From positions 1 to 64,000 of the forward strand of contig CALSML010000009.1 in the NCBI GenBank assembly GCA_943787445.1: 64,000 nucleotides of DNA, written 5' to 3'. The stretch comes from an uncultured Alphaproteobacteria bacterium. Lineage in GTDB: Bacteria > Pseudomonadota > Alphaproteobacteria > UBA6615. The notes under the pieces were generated by a model. It had not been told where the DNA came from, searched no databases, and saw only the letters and a program-made list of their open reading frames with translations. The position numbers were made by a program, and so were the translations under genes. Positions 38,359 to 50,097 of the stretch are shown piece by piece; within the stretch, counting starts at the first letter, position 1, and each line of letters opens with the position of its first letter.

Positions 38359-39440
38359 CAGCGGTCTCGTCTTCCGCCAGACGTGCAGCCTGATCTTCGG
38401 TCACCAGTGCATCGATCAGCTCATCGAGCCCTTCACCATCCAGGATACGCTCGAGCTTGTGCAGGGTGAGGTTGATCCGATGATCGGTCACCCGGCCCTG
38501 CGGATAATTGTAGGTCCGGATACGTTCCGAGCGATCCCCCGAACCCACCTGACTCTTTCGGGCCTGGGCGCGCTCAGCATCGATCAGCTGACGCTCATGC
38601 TCATACAGCCTGGCGCGCAGCACCCGCATCGCCTTGGCCCGGTTCTTGTGCTGGGACTTTTCATCCTGCTGGGTGACAACAATACCGGTGGGCAAATGGG
38701 TGATGCGGATCGCACTGTCCGTGGTGTTCACCGACTGACCGCCCGGGCCCGATGCGCGATAGGTATCAACCCGCAAATCGGCATCCGCGATGTCCACATC
38801 CACCTCCTCGGCTTCCGGAAGCACCGCCACTGTTGCGGCCGAAGTGTGAATACGCCCGCTGCTTTCGGTTTCAGGTACACGCTGAACCCGGTGAACCCCC
38901 GATTCATATTTTAGCCGCGCGAACCACGTCGCTGCCCGAAATACTCGAGACGATTTCCTTGAAGCCGCCGATCCCGGTGTCGCTGGCATCCATGACCTCG
39001 ACCTTCCAGCCGCGGTTCTCCGCATAACGCTGATACATCCGAAACAGATCCGCTGCGAACAGCGCTGCTTCGTCTCCGCCGGTGCCCGCCCGAATTTCCA
39101 GAATGGCATTCTTCGCATCCGCTTCATCCTTGGGAAGAAGCATGAATTTAAGAGTCTGCTCCGCTGCGGGTTCGCGTTCGCCCAGCTCAACCAGTTCAAG
39201 CTCGGCGAGTTCTTTCATTTCCGCGTCCGCATTATCGTCTGCGAGTATCTCGCGCAATCCTACCATCTCCTCTCGCAGATCGCGAAGCGCGCGGATCGAT
39301 TCCACGACTTCGTTCAGCTCGGCATATTCCTTGGACAGGCGCACGAATTCCTGGGGATCGCTGCCATCGGTTTTTGAAAGCAAATCAGAAAGTTGCTCAT
39401 GCCGGGAAACGACCCGGTTGAATTTGTCATCCAGACTCAT
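38351..39440 (-). CDS. prfA: Peptide chain release factor 1 (frameshifted)
   Basis: 362 residues when repaired, the normal RF1 length. It reads UAA and UAG and releases the finished protein. The catalytic GGQ is in [10 protein letters not shown]. The ATG at 39440 follows GGGAGC. The frame breaks at about 38924: GSDV runs into a chance stop, whereas removing one of two C (GG on the coding strand) gives [17 protein letters not shown] without a gap. RF1 is essential and RF1 genes have no programmed shift, so this is most likely an error in the sequence. Confidence 0.9.
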
Positions 39441-39441
39441 T

Positions 39442-40749
39442 CTATTTGCTCCCTTGGGGCGGTTCATCGTCCCCGGATTGAACGTCACGATCCAACGCGA
39501 AAAGACGGCGCACCGCTTGCGCGATGGCATCCGTGTTGTCGCCACTTCGAGCTTCTGCCCGCAACACCTCGGACGGTGTGTGCAGCAACCGGTTGATCAG
39601 ACGCCGCGTCACTTCCGCAGCGTCCGTATCGCCGGACTCAGCCAGAATATCAGTGCGCATCTGCTCGAAATAGATGCGCAGGTCAGCCACTTCCTGTCCC
39701 GCCCCACGTTCGGCCTGGGAACCCAGAAACCTATCCACGTGGCCTTCGACAATACGCCATGCCTCGCGTGTGGCTTCATCCCGCGTCGCACGATTGGATC
39801 GTGAAATCGATTCGAGATCATCAAGGTCATACAAGAAAACATCATCCATCTCTGCGATCGCCCGTTCGGCATCCGCCGGTATCGCCACATCGAGGATAAA
39901 AACCGGCTTCCGGCGTCGGGCCCGAATGGCATCGCGCATAATCTCCGATGTCACGATCTCCCGTCCGGTTCCCGCAGCGCCGATCACCAGATCGGCGCGT
40001 TCAAGCGCACCGGCCAGTTCGTCATAGGTCACCGCGTGTGCGTCAAAGGCATGAGCAGCTGAATCAGCACGCCCGGGCGTCGGTCCTGCGACCGTGATAT
40101 GCCGCAAACCGTGACGCCGGAAATGCTCCAGCATCAGCACGCCCATCTCACCCGGCCCCAACAGCAGAGCAGAAACCTTATCGAGGTCGCCGAACAGACC
40201 GCGCACAGCCTGAATTGCCGCATTCGCCAGGGACACAGGCCCTTCGGCGATAGCCGTGTTCGTGCGCGCGTCCTTGGCCGCCGAAAAGGCCTTCTGCAAC
40301 AGCCCGTCCACTTCACTGCCAAGGGTGCCCGCGCGACGCGCGCGCGCGTGCGCATCCTTGATCTGGCCCAGAATTTCCGCTTCGCCGACAATCGCGCTTT
40401 CAAGACTGGCTGCAACACCGAACACATGCCGGACCGCCTCCCGGCCCTGTCGCGCGTAGAACGCACCCGGCTCCGCAGGCTCGCCGCCGAGGCGCAATTC
40501 CAAGAGTTCACGCGCAACACTTGTACTTTCATCCACGGCGCGGGTTGCACCGAATATCTCCACCCGGTCGCATGTGGAAATCACCATGGCCTGTTCGAAG
40601 CCACGCGCACGCAGGCGCTCCAGCAGGGCAGCCTCGTCACCTGGTTCGACGAAAAGTCGATCCCGAAACGCTGTACTGCTGGTTTTATGGCTGGCGCCTA
40701 CGACGAGGAAGTCGGCCGGCGCCGCCCGATCTTCGGGAGGGTGGCCCAT
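39442..40749 (-). CDS. hemA: Glutamyl-tRNA reductase (C5 haem pathway)
   Basis: 435 residues. It reduces glutamyl-tRNA to glutamate-1-semialdehyde. The catalytic Cys is in [11 protein letters not shown] (the more usual Asn after Cys is Asp here), followed by [21 protein letters not shown]-type family sequence and the NADPH site [11 protein letters not shown]. Most Alphaproteobacteria make 5-aminolevulinate with ALA synthase, so this gene is notable. It lies 1 base upstream of the prfA start in the same direction and just downstream of hisS, suggesting one transcript. Confidence 0.93.
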   Translation of the reverse strand: MGHPPEDRAAPADFLVVGASHKTSSTAFRDRLFVEPGDEAALLERLRARGFEQAMVISTCDRVEIFGATRAVDESTSVARELLELRLGGEPAEPGAFYARQGREAVRHVFGVAASLESAIVGEAEILGQIKDAHARARRAGTLGSEVDGLLQKAFSAAKDARTNTAIAEGPVSLANAAIQAVRGLFGDLDKVSALLLGPGEMGVLMLEHFRRHGLRHITVAGPTPGRADSAAHAFDAHAVTYDELAGALERADLVIGAAGTGREIVTSEIMRDAIRARRRKPVFILDVAIPADAERAIAEMDDVFLYDLDDLESISRSNRATRDEATREAWRIVEGHVDRFLGSQAERGAGQEVADLRIYFEQMRTDILAESGDTDAAEVTRRLINRLLHTPSEVLRAEARSGDNTDAIAQAVRRLFALDRDVQSGDDEPPQGSK

Positions 40750-40761
40750 TTCGACTCGTCG

Positions 40762-42006
40762 CTAACGGTATGCTGCGAGGTGATCCTTGAGATCGGTGAT
40801 GGCGACATCGGTCTGTTCGCCGCTGTCCAAGTTACGCACCGTGACAGATGCTTTCGCCAACTCGTCATCTCCGATCAGCACGGCAGCGGCCGCATGGATC
40901 CGATCTGCGCGTTTCAATCCCCGCTTGAGCCCACCCTTGTAGACCAGCTCCACGGTCAGTCCGGCCAGCCGCAGCTCTCGCGACAGGCGCAGCGCCTCAT
41001 GTTCTCCGGCCTCGCCCAGTCCGATCAGGGTGATCGCGCGGGCGGCTGGTGTAGCCGTACCCGCCATCATCGCCAGTCGTTCGATCCCCGCACCCCAACC
41101 TACGCCGGGGGTTTTCGGCCCGCCCATGGTTTCGATCAGGCCGTCATAACGTCCGCCGGCCAGCACGGTCCCCTGGGCGCCCAGTGCTTCGGTCGTGAAC
41201 TCGAAGGCGGTGTGAGAATAATAATCAAGGCCGCGGACAATATGCGGATTGCGCGTATGGGCGACGCCCACAGTATCCAACCCGTCCTGCACCGCTGCGA
41301 AGAACGCCGCAGCTTCCTCGGTCATGTAGTCGTCGAACACCGGGGCATCGGCGACCAGTTCACGGTCACCGCGATCCTTTGAATCCAGAATGCGCAGCGG
41401 ATTGCGCACCAGGCGATTCTGGCTCTCTTCTGATAGCTGGTCAGAAACATCGGAGAAATATTCGATCAGGGCAGCGCGATACTGTTCCTTGCTTTGCGCA
41501 TCGCCCAGCGTGTTCAGTTCGAGCTTCGTCTCCGAAAGAATGCCCAGCGCATCGAGCACATCGGCAGCCATCGCGATCACTTCCACATCCGCGGCCGGTT
41601 CGGCCACACCGATCAGCTCGACCCCGAACTGATGAAACTGGCGCTGGCGACCCTTCTGAGGGCGTTCATGGCGAAACATCGGCCCGTGATAGAAACACTT
41701 CAGGGGCAACTCGTTCTGCAGCCCGCCGGAAATAAAGGCGCGCGCGATCCCGGCGGTTCCCTCGGGACGCAGGGTCAGGCTGTCGCCGCCCTTGTCATCG
41801 AAGGTGTACATCTCCTTGGTCACGATGTCGGAGGTGTCCCCCAGTGTGCGCTGGAAGACTTCGGTGAATTCGAAAATCGGCGTCGCCATGGGTACAAACC
41901 CGCAGCGTTCCGCCACACTGCGCGCGGCCTCCGCAATGGCGAGATGCGCACGCGCGTCATCGCCGATCAGATCATGGGTACCGCGTACTGGTTGAAGTTT
42001 GGCCAC
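40762..42006 (-). CDS. hisS: Histidine-tRNA ligase
   Basis: 414 residues from the GTG at 42006, chosen because GGAAG lies 7 bases before it; a longer frame to 42063 would overlap ispG. Class II motifs are present: RPEGTAGIARAF (motif 2 region), the HisA motifs in RGLDYYSHTAFEF and GGRYDGLIE, and a C-terminal anticodon-binding domain. It charges tRNA-His. Confidence 0.94.
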   Translation of the reverse strand: MAKLQPVRGTHDLIGDDARAHLAIAEAARSVAERCGFVPMATPIFEFTEVFQRTLGDTSDIVTKEMYTFDDKGGDSLTLRPEGTAGIARAFISGGLQNELPLKCFYHGPMFRHERPQKGRQRQFHQFGVELIGVAEPAADVEVIAMAADVLDALGILSETKLELNTLGDAQSKEQYRAALIEYFSDVSDQLSEESQNRLVRNPLRILDSKDRGDRELVADAPVFDDYMTEEAAAFFAAVQDGLDTVGVAHTRNPHIVRGLDYYSHTAFEFTTEALGAQGTVLAGGRYDGLIETMGGPKTPGVGWGAGIERLAMMAGTATPAARAITLIGLGEAGEHEALRLSRELRLAGLTVELVYKGGLKRGLKRADRIHAAAAVLIGDDELAKASVTVRNLDSGEQTDVAITDLKDHLAAYR

Positions 42007-42028
42007 AGTCAGGCTTCCGACTTGTCGG

Positions 42029-43159
42029 TTATTCTGCCGCCGAGGACAATTCGGCTTCGGCATCGGCGGCTTCGATCTCGGCCGCCTTTTCCTCCACCAA
42101 CTCGACTAGGTGATCGACGATCCCTTTGTCCTGCAAGCGATGATGCGGTTGTCCCGCAAGATAAACCTGATGGGTGCCCCGACCGCCGCCGGTGAAGCCG
42201 ATATCGGTCATCGTCGCCTCTCCCGGTCCGTTCACCACGCAGCCAATCACCGACACGGTCATGGGGGTGGTGATATGCGCGAGGCGATCTTCGAGCACAC
42301 GCACGGTTTCGATCACATCGAATTGCTGACGCGCGCAGGACGGACAGGAAATGACATTCACGCCGCGATGACGAAGCCCGAGCGACTTGAGCAGATCAAA
42401 CCCGACCTTCACCTCCTCGACCGGATCGGCGGAGAGCGAAACCCGCAAAGTGTCGCCGATACCCGACCAGAGCAGCATGCCCAGACCGACCGAGGATTTG
42501 ACCGTGCCGCTGCGCAGGCCACCGGCTTCGGTGATGCCGATATGGAGCGGGTAGTCACAGGCTTTGGCCAGCCCCTGATAGGACGCTACGGCGAGGAACA
42601 CATCGGAGGCCTTGACCGATATCTTAAACTCGAAGAAGTCCTCATCCTCGAGCAGACGAACCGAACTCAGCGCGCTCTCGACCAGGGCGTCGGGACAGGG
42701 CTCGCCGTATTTGTCCAGCAATTCCTTCTCCAGGCTGCCACCATTCACGCCGATCCGCATGGAGCAGTTGTTGTCCTTGGCGGCCTGCACGACCTCGCGC
42801 ACACGCTCGCGCGAGCCGATATTGCCCGGGTTCAGGCGCAGACAGGCCGCACCGGATTCGGCAGCCTCGATGGCGCGCTGATAGTGAAAGTGAATATCGG
42901 CGACAATCGGAACCGTGACTTCGGGCACGATCTCGCGCAGCGCCTTGGTGCTTTCCACATCCGGGCACGACACCCGCACGATATCCGCACCGGCCACTTC
43001 CAGTTCTCTAATCTGCGCGATCGTCCCTGCCACATCCGTGGTGCGTGTGTTGGTCATCGACTGCACCGTGATCGGCGCATCGCCGCCCACGGGGACATCA
43101 CCAACCATGATCTGCCGACTCTGACGGCGATCGACATCGCGATAGGGGCGCACACTCAT
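42029..43159 (-). CDS. ispG: 4-hydroxy-3-methylbut-2-enyl diphosphate synthase IspG
   Basis: 376 residues from the ATG at 43159. It performs the penultimate step of the MEP isoprenoid pathway with a 4Fe-4S cluster. Cluster ligands are in [11 protein letters not shown] and [10 protein letters not shown], and the TIM-barrel part has [11 protein letters not shown] and [10 protein letters not shown]. It is followed by hisS, a common pairing. A longer frame to 43231 has no better ribosome site. Confidence 0.94.
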   Translation of the reverse strand: MSVRPYRDVDRRQSRQIMVGDVPVGGDAPITVQSMTNTRTTDVAGTIAQIRELEVAGADIVRVSCPDVESTKALREIVPEVTVPIVADIHFHYQRAIEAAESGAACLRLNPGNIGSRERVREVVQAAKDNNCSMRIGVNGGSLEKELLDKYGEPCPDALVESALSSVRLLEDEDFFEFKISVKASDVFLAVASYQGLAKACDYPLHIGITEAGGLRSGTVKSSVGLGMLLWSGIGDTLRVSLSADPVEEVKVGFDLLKSLGLRHRGVNVISCPSCARQQFDVIETVRVLEDRLAHITTPMTVSVIGCVVNGPGEATMTDIGFTGGGRGTHQVYLAGQPHHRLQDKGIVDHLVELVEEKAAEIEAADAEAELSSAAE

Positions 43160-43261
43160 GGTCTGATCAAAGTCCTTGGATTCAGTCGGAGAAAGTATTC
43201 GTAACATGCGCGCGGTCACCCGGAAATTCAACCGGAACCCGCCGCCGCCGGGTAAACGAGG

Positions 43262-44374
43262 TTATTCGATGACGGCCGCACCCGATTTCAGCAAATCGGG
43301 GTCCAGACGCACATCGTGCCGCACATCACCGCGTCGGCCAATCGTCGGCACAGCGACGTCATCCACACGGATGTCGAGACCACCGGCATTGTTGGTCCGC
43401 AACCGCAATCCGGGACGATCAGGCACCAGATAACGGTCACCAGGCTGCAGCATCTGAGTCAGCAACGCATTCTCCTGGCTGTCCATCACCTGAACCCATG
43501 TCCCCGCATCACGTGCCGTCAGTAAGATCCGTGCATCGCGATTGACCGTGCCGTAGGTCCGTCCATCGGTCGCACCTTCTGTTGAGGCAGAACCGGCAGG
43601 GATACTTGGCGGCGCGGCGATACTGCCCTGAGGCGGCAGTGCGACACCGACATTCAGCTCCGTATTGGGACCTGTCGGGCGCGCGATCACGGGCGGGGTC
43701 GGTTCCGGCTCGGGTACAGACGCCGGTTCCGCAGCAGAGATAACGACCGGCGGGCCATCCTCCTGCGCGACAGCAGTCTGCGAGACGGCCGGTGCCGGGC
43801 TCGGCGCATCTGCGGTAACGGTTGCAGCGGCGCTGGTTTCTGACACGGTGGCGTCGCGATCAACTGGTGGCTCGGAAGCCCCGGTCACAGCTTCAGGCGG
43901 CGGCGGGACCCGCGCCACGACGATGCTGTTCTGGTTCTGCCACCAGTACCAGCCACCAAATCCGGCCGCAGCCAACAACAGACACAGCGTGACGACCACG
44001 CCACCGGGAAATCTGCCTTCGGGCACGGGGGTGGGAAACTCGAGCTCCTGAGCACTGTCAATGCCACTGGCTTCCCGTTTGAATCGTTCGACGATTGTCG
44101 GAACATCAAGCCGTAGATAAGTTGCATAGGAACGGACAAACCCGACTGCATAGGTGGTCCCGGGCAGTTCATCGAACCGCCCATCTTCAATGGCCTGAAG
44201 ATAAACCCCGCGAATGCGCAGGGTCTGCGCAACATCGGCAACAGATCGTTCGGTGTTTTCCCGCGCTTCACGCAAATATGCGCCGACATGATCCACGCCC
44301 TCGACCGAATGAATCGTGTCGGCTGCGCCATCCTGATTCAACACACGAAGCGATCGTGGGTTCAAACGTACCAT
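43262..44374 (-). CDS. RodZ-like protein (HTH, one membrane segment, DUF4115)
   Basis: 370 residues. The N-terminal helix-turn-helix (VGAYLREARENTERSVADVAQ begins near residue 27; ELPGTTYAVGFVRSYA is typical) faces the cytoplasm. A membrane segment lies near residues 125-145 (GGVVVTLCLLLAAAGFGG), then a long Pro/Ala-rich periplasmic linker, then a DUF4115 beta domain. RodZ links MreB to the cell-wall machinery. The ATG at 44374 is preceded by AGGAAAC. The gene order rodZ-ispG-hisS is conserved in many Proteobacteria. Confidence 0.85.
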   Translation of the reverse strand: MVRLNPRSLRVLNQDGAADTIHSVEGVDHVGAYLREARENTERSVADVAQTLRIRGVYLQAIEDGRFDELPGTTYAVGFVRSYATYLRLDVPTIVERFKREASGIDSAQELEFPTPVPEGRFPGGVVVTLCLLLAAAGFGGWYWWQNQNSIVVARVPPPPEAVTGASEPPVDRDATVSETSAAATVTADAPSPAPAVSQTAVAQEDGPPVVISAAEPASVPEPEPTPPVIARPTGPNTELNVGVALPPQGSIAAPPSIPAGSASTEGATDGRTYGTVNRDARILLTARDAGTWVQVMDSQENALLTQMLQPGDRYLVPDRPGLRLRTNNAGGLDIRVDDVAVPTIGRRGDVRHDVRLDPDLLKSGAAVIE

Positions 44375-44530
44375 CGGGTTTCCTGTCCGCACAGGGTGCG
44401 AAAGTACCATCCCTGTGTGACGTAAAGTTCTGTTTCAGTCAACGCAACTACGACGTAAGTATCGAAAATAAAACGCAATTCCCAGCAACCATCCGCGTTC
44501 CTACCAAAACCGACTCGGCGCTGCAATCTT

Positions 44531-46808
44531 TTAGACCTCGACCCCGTGGTCCCGGGCGAAACCCTGAAGGTACCGGCGTATGCTCGGGGCGCTCGAATGT
44601 AGCATCCGGTCCTGATAGGCCATCAGGTCTTCCAACGGCAGTGATCGCACCATGGCCTTCACTGGCCCGACACTCACAGCCGTCATGGAAAGGCGCTCAT
44701 AGCCCAGCCCGAGCAAGGCCATCGCCGCGACCGGGTCGCCGGCCATTTCGCCACACACAGTCAGCTGCGTGCCCGCGTCACGACAGGAATTACAGACGTT
44801 TTTGAGGAAAATCAGAGCCGCCGGCGCGAGGGAATCATAGCGCCCTTCCAGCCGGGGGTTGCCCCGGTCCGAGGCAAACAGGAATTGCACCAGATCATTG
44901 CTGCCCACCGAGAGAAAATCGATCCGGGGGAGCAGATTTGTCAGTTGCATCGCCAAAGCGGGAACCTCCAGCATCACGCCCACACGCACCGTGTCGGGAA
45001 GCTCCTGTCCGAGTCCGCTCGCCCGCTCCATCTCCATATCTAGCAGCCGGTGCAGCGCATCGAGTTCGGACACCTGGGCGACCATCGGAAACATCACCGA
45101 AAGCTCGCGCTGGCCCGACGCTCGGATCAGCGCACGCAGCTGATGCCGGAGCATGACCGGCCGATCGAGCGCGATCCGGGTTGCCCGCCAGCCCATGGCC
45201 GGATTTTCCTCCGCACCACTCTGCAAATACGGCAAGGCCTTGTCGCCGCCGATATCGAGGGTGCGAAACACCACCGGTCTGTCACCTGCTTCATCAAGCA
45301 CCCGCGCATAGAAGGACGTCTGCGTCGCCACATCGGGATAGGTCGCGCGCATCATGAATGGAATCTCGGTGCGATAAAGACCGACTCCTTCAGCGCCGGT
45401 CTCTGCGAGATGGTTCACATCCGCCAGCAGTCCGGCATTCAGCAGCAGCGAAACACGGTGTCCATCCCGGGTTTCGGCCGGCACATCCCGCAGATTGCGA
45501 TAAGTCTCCTGACGGGTGCCCTGAGCTTCGAGGGCCACGTCGAAATTCGCCGTGAGCTCATCTCCGGGACGCAGATAGACCACGCCATTGGCCGCATCCA
45601 CCAACACGTCGTCACCGGTATCGACCCGTGACAGCAATCCGTTCACGCGCCCGATCAGCGGGATGCCCAGCGCCCGCGTCACAATCGTCGCATGGGCATT
45701 GGCGGAACCTTCTTCCAGCAGCACTGCACTGAGCGCACCGGCTTCGTAGTTCAGAAGCTCAGCTGGCCCCAGCGAACGCGCGACGAGCACCGTGTGTTCG
45801 GGCAGCTGCAACCCGACATCTTCATCACCGCCCATCAACTGGCGCAGCAACCGGTTGGTAAGCTCCTCGAAATCCAGCAGACGTTCACGCAACAACCCGC
45901 TGCTGGCCTGAGACATGCGCACCCGGGTTTCTTCCTGCACCCGTTGCACGGCGGCCTCGGCCGAAAGACCCTGATGGATTGCTTCGTTGATCCGGCGGAC
46001 CCAGCCGCGATCTTCGGCAAACATCCGGAATGTTTCCAGCACCTCACGATGTTCACCCGACGCAGAGAGGTCCGGTCGCTCCAGCGCCGCATCGAGCTGA
46101 ATATGCAGCGCTTCCAGCGCCACGCGGACACGCGCTTCCTCCTGCACCGCATCATCGCTCAGCATCCGGTCGATGGCGACACGACGCTGGTGGATGAAGG
46201 CCACCCCCTTGGCCAGACCCGGGCTCAACGCCCTGCCCTCGAGCCGCTGCGGCAGCGCGGCGTCTTCGCTGTCATATCTCGCTTCGCGAATGTCCGTGAT
46301 CTGACCACCAGCCACCATCTCGGCGAGTACCATGGCCGTAGTTTCGAGAATCTCGACCTCTTCATCGCCATATTCACGTGCGGTCTGGTTTTGAATCACC
46401 ACCACACCAAGCACCCGTCCGCCGCGCAGGATCGGCACGCCCAGCAACGAGGAATAACGTTCCTCACCGGTTTCGGGACGATAGGCGAAGAGACGATGTT
46501 TCTGCGCGTCTGCAAGCGCCACGGGCATGGCCTGTGCTGCCACGAAACCGACCCAGTCCTTCACCCACCATCAGGCGCGTGTTGTGAACCGCATCCGGGC
46601 GCAGGCCTTCGGTGGCGAACAATTCGAGCGCATCACCGGCGCGACGCAGATAGATCGAGCAGACCTCGGCCACGAGCTCGCGGGCAATCAGCGTCACAAT
46701 GAGATCGAGTTGCTCCTGCGCAGAGCCCGGCCCGGCCATGATGTCGCGCAACTGGCGCAGCAGACGGCGGGCACCGACCCATCCGAGATTCGCCGCCGTC
46801 GTCGTCAT
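44531..46808 (-). CDS. ptsP: Phosphoenolpyruvate-protein phosphotransferase PtsP (frameshifted)
   Basis: About 758 residues when repaired, enzyme I of the nitrogen-type PTS. A GAF sensor domain occupies about residues 1-150, and the phospho-His domain has GSANAHATIVTRAL. The PEP-binding barrel has LYRTEIPFM and GSNDLVQFL-type motifs and a late VCGEMAGDP. It phosphorylates NPr and so links nitrogen status to metabolism. The frame breaks at 46552-46554: one extra base in a run of three (GGG on the coding strand) separates VGEGL from VGFVAAQAM. The next gene upstream is lysC, also typical. Confidence 0.9.
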
Positions 46809-46890
46809 GACCACAGACCCTCACAACGCCCCGCCGAAGCGCGGCTTCGACCGGGCTCGGGGTGGGCGAAGCAAATCATCAGTGTCTCGT

Positions 46891-48126
46891 TCAGGCGGCG
46901 TCCAGGCCGTAGACAGTGTGCAGGGCACGCAGGGCCAGTTCGGTGAACTCCTCGGCGATCAGGACACTGATCTTGATCTCGGAAGTCGAGATGACCTGAA
47001 TATTGATCCCGCGTTCGGCCAGGGATGAGAACATACGCTGGGCGACGCCTGCGTGACTGCGCATGCCAACGCCAACCACGGAGACCTTCACCACATTAGC
47101 GTCAGGGACCAGATCGGTATAGCCAAGTTCATCCTTGCGATCGTTCAGGATTTCGATGGCCCGGTCCAGATCACCGCGCGTGACCGTGAAGGTCATGTCG
47201 GTGCTCGACCCGTCTTCCGACACATTCTGCACGATCATGTCGACATTCACATTCGCATCGGCCAGCGGCCCGAAAATGGCGGCGGCCACGCCGGGGCGAT
47301 CGGCCACCCGCATCAGGGTGATCTTGGCTTCATCGCGGCTGTAGGTCACGCCGCTGACAATTTCATGTTCCACGATATCTTCCTCGTCCACCACCATCGT
47401 GCCGGGCAGTTCACTACCCACCGCGTCATCGAATGATGAAAGCACCTGCACCGGTACGCCATGGTTCATGGCCAGTTCCACCGAGCGGGTCTGCAAAACC
47501 TTTGCGCCGAGAGAGGCCATCTCCAGCATCTCTTCATAGGTCACTTTATCGAGCTTGCGCGCGCGCGTCAACGATCCGGGGATCCGAGGTATAAACACCG
47601 TCGACATCGGTGTAGATGTCACAGCGATCGGCGCGCAGTGCCGCCGCCAGCGCCACAGCGGTCGTGTCCGATCCGCCCCGTCCCAGAGTCGTGATCCGGT
47701 TGTCGGGGCCGATTCCCTGGAATCCGGCCAGCACGCAGACCTGACCATCGTCGAACCGACGTTCCATTTCCTCGATTTCGATTCCCTCGATCCGCGCCGC
47801 GCATGGGCGTCAGAGGTCCGGATCGGCACCTGCCATCCCAGCCAGGACCGGGCGGGCACGCCTTTTTCCTGCAAACAGATCGCCAGCAAACCCGCTGTGA
47901 CCTGCTCGCCGGTCGACACCACCACGTCATATTCACGGGCGTCATGCATCGCATGGGCCGCCCGGGTCAGATCGACAAGATCATTGGTCACCCCGGCCAT
48001 GGCGGAAACCACCACTGCGATCTGGTGTCCGGAATCATGCTCACGCTTGATCCGCGCAGCAACGGCGCGAATGCGATCTAGGTCGGCGACGGAGGTGCCG
48101 CCAAATTTTGCAACAATGCGACTCAT
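46891..48126 (-). CDS. lysC: Aspartokinase (two compensating frameshifts)
   Basis: 411 codons, normal for LysC. It phosphorylates aspartate for Lys, Thr, Met and diaminopimelate synthesis. The N-terminus has KFGGTSVAD and [13 protein letters not shown], and the C-terminus has tandem ACT domains. Between about 47565 and 47795 the long frame gives nonsense, while the other frame gives [30 protein letters not shown] and [13 protein letters not shown], all strongly conserved. One base lost near 47795 and one gained in the GC repeat near 47566 explain this. The ATG at 48126 follows GGAAGAG. Confidence 0.9.
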   Translation of the reverse strand: MSRIVAKFGGTSVADLDRIRAVAARIKREHDSGHQIAVVVSAMAGVTNDLVDLTRAAHAMHDAREYDVVVSTGEQVTAGLLAICLQEKGVPARSWLGWQVPIRTSDAHARRGSRESKSRKWNVGSTMVRSACWPDSRESAPTTGSRLWDGADRTRPLWRWRRHCAPIAVTSTPMSTVFIPRIPGSLTRARKLDKVTYEEMLEMASLGAKVLQTRSVELAMNHGVPVQVLSSFDDAVGSELPGTMVVDEEDIVEHEIVSGVTYSRDEAKITLMRVADRPGVAAAIFGPLADANVNVDMIVQNVSEDGSSTDMTFTVTRGDLDRAIEILNDRKDELGYTDLVPDANVVKVSVVGVGMRSHAGVAQRMFSSLAERGINIQVISTSEIKISVLIAEEFTELALRALHTVYGLDAA

Positions 48127-48284
48127 GGTCTCTTCCATTGCGTTGAAGGCCTTTGGTGCGCATATATAGGCTCCAAAGGCGCGTCCAACGCGCGACATTG
48201 GCCCGAATTGGCCGGATTGCCGTGCAAGGCGGCGTATCCATACTCAGCCCGAACTCGCCTTGCAAGCGCGCGCAGGTTTGTCGA

Positions 48285-49050
48285 ATGCACACAGCCGACG
48301 AAATTCATCCCGGAAACTCCCGCGATCCCGCCGAACTGGACAAGTTCCGTGCAATGGCCACCGAATGGTGGGACCCGACAGGCAAGTTCAAGCCCCTGCA
48401 CCGGTTCAACCCGGTCCCGGCTCGAATATATCCGCGACCGCGCCTGCGCCCATTTCGACCGGGACCCGCGCGATATCCAACCGCTCAAGGGGCTGCGCCT
48501 GCTCGATGTGGGCTGTGGTGGCGGATTGCTGTGCGAACCCATGGCACGGCTGGGTGCGACCGTCACGGGCGCTGACGCACTCGACCAGAATATCGAGATC
48601 GCCCGTCTTCATGCCGCGGGAAACGGGTCTCGAAATCGACTACCGGGCGACCACCGCAGAAGACATTCTGGCCGGTGGCGAGACCTTCGACATCGTTCTG
48701 AACATGGAAGTTGTCGAGCATGTCGCCGACCCACAAGCCTTCCTGTCGGATTGCGGCCGCTCTGGTCTCCCCCGGCGGACTGGTCTTCTCGGCCACCCTC
48801 AACCGCACGGCCAAGGCCTTTGCTCTGGCCATCGTCGGCGGGGAGTACATCATGCGCTGGCTGCCGCGGGGCACTCATGACTGGCGCAAATTCGTCAAAC
48901 CCTCCGAGCTCGTGGCCGGACTGGAAGCCGGGGGCATCGAAATGCTGGACCTCACGGGGGTCGTCTTCAACCCACTGACCGGCAACATGGTCCTGCGCGG
49001 AATACGATCTCGACGTGAATTATATGGGGGTTGGCCGCAAGACAGCCTGA
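48285..49050 (+). CDS. ubiG: Ubiquinone biosynthesis O-methyltransferase UbiG (four frameshifts)
   Basis: About 253 residues when repaired. It catalyses both O-methylations of ubiquinone synthesis. The pieces, in order: [48 protein letters not shown] (SAM site), [40 protein letters not shown] and [15 protein letters not shown]. Frames change near 48417, 48619, 48755 and 49000, each explained by one extra C or G in a short run. Divergent from lysC, as in many Alphaproteobacteria. Confidence 0.85.
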
Positions 49051-49063
49051 CCGGGCGAAAGGC

Positions 49064-49492
49064 CTAGCTGTCGGTCCGCTTCGGCCAGGGCAGCCGACCC
49101 ACTGGCACACCCTCATCCGGCCAGATCGCTGGGCCTCTTCCTCGGATGCATTGCCATAGATCGCGCGGTCTTCGGATTCGCCGTAATAGATCTTGCGCGC
49201 CTCATCGGGAAATTCGTCACCGACATCATCGAAATTGGTTTCGACATAGTCCTGCACCTCGCCCAGCATCTTGCGCAGCTGCTTGGCCTGCTCGGCCTTC
49301 TCGATACGTTGCGCGCCGAACTTCGCCCTTGGCGCCAACCGTCGGTGCCATGAGTGACTTCTCGATCCGGGCATCACCGCAGACCGGGCATTCGATCAGG
49401 TGTTTTTTCGCCTGCGCCTCGAAATCCGCCGAATTCTGGAACCAACCCTCGAACTCGTGGTCATAGGTGCAGATGAGGTTGAAGCTAATCAT
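49064..49492 (-). CDS. DUF1178 family protein (three frameshifts)
   Basis: About 141 residues when repaired, the usual length. The start [18 protein letters not shown] and the CPVCGD zinc-finger-like motif are diagnostic. The conserved end is [14 protein letters not shown] with a TAG at 49064. Frames change near 49327, 49132 and 49117, each consistent with one extra base. The function is unknown. It converges on ubiG and is divergent from the methyltransferase at 49547. Confidence 0.78.
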
Positions 49493-49546
49493 GATGAAGG
49501 AAATGCTGCTATTTCAGAGAGAATTCAAGCCGGAAACCGAACCACC

Positions 49547-50095
49547 ATGCCCGAACAGTCTTCGATCCCCTTGGCACCATCCCCCTGGGTGATCCGGTTT
49601 TCCGATCTCGTCCATGGCGCAATTCTCGATCTTGCCTGGCGGGTGCGGGCCGGCACACCCGGTATTTCGCCGAACGTAATCTTTCCGTGACAGCCCTCGA
49701 TCGCGACATCTCCCGGCTCGGCACCCTGGCCGACCATCCCGCCGTGACCGCCCGCGCGATCGATCTCGAAACCGATCCTCCGTGGCGCCCGGAAACCGAT
49801 TCCTTCGACACGATCATCGTCACCAACTATCTGTGGCGGCCGCTGCTGGGGAATCTAATTGCGGCTCTGAAACCGGGCGGCGTGCTGATCTATGAAACCT
49901 TCGCGCTGGGCAACGAAGCCTATGGCAAGCCCTCCAACCCGGACTTCCTGCTGCGGCCGGGCCAATTGCTCGACGCAGTGCAACCCACACTCAGCGTCGT
50001 GGCCTACGAACACGGGCTCATCGAATCCCCGCAGCGGGCTGTCCATTCAGAGAATTTGTGCCACCCGCGATCCCGCGCCGACACGGATTTCGTAA
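49547..50095 (+). CDS. Class I SAM-dependent methyltransferase (three frameshifts)
   Basis: About 181 residues when repaired. The beginning PSPWVIRFSDLVHG leads, after two extra G near 49638-49643, into LDLACGAGRHTRYFAERN, the SAM-binding motif. TALDRDISRLG and FDTIIVTNYLWRPLLGNL follow, then LKPGGVLIYETFALGNE. A third extra base near 50043 shifts the end to IQRICATRDPAPTRIS with a TAA at 50095. It resembles TehB-like methyltransferases. The substrate is unknown. It ends 2 bases before the convergent glutaredoxin gene. Confidence 0.75.
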
Positions 50096-50097
50096 CC

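Noticed and set aside
38900-38950. Programmed frameshift in the release-factor gene
   Set aside because: That mechanism belongs to prfB (RF2) with its CTTTGA site. This gene is prfA (RF1), and the break is an ordinary extra base.
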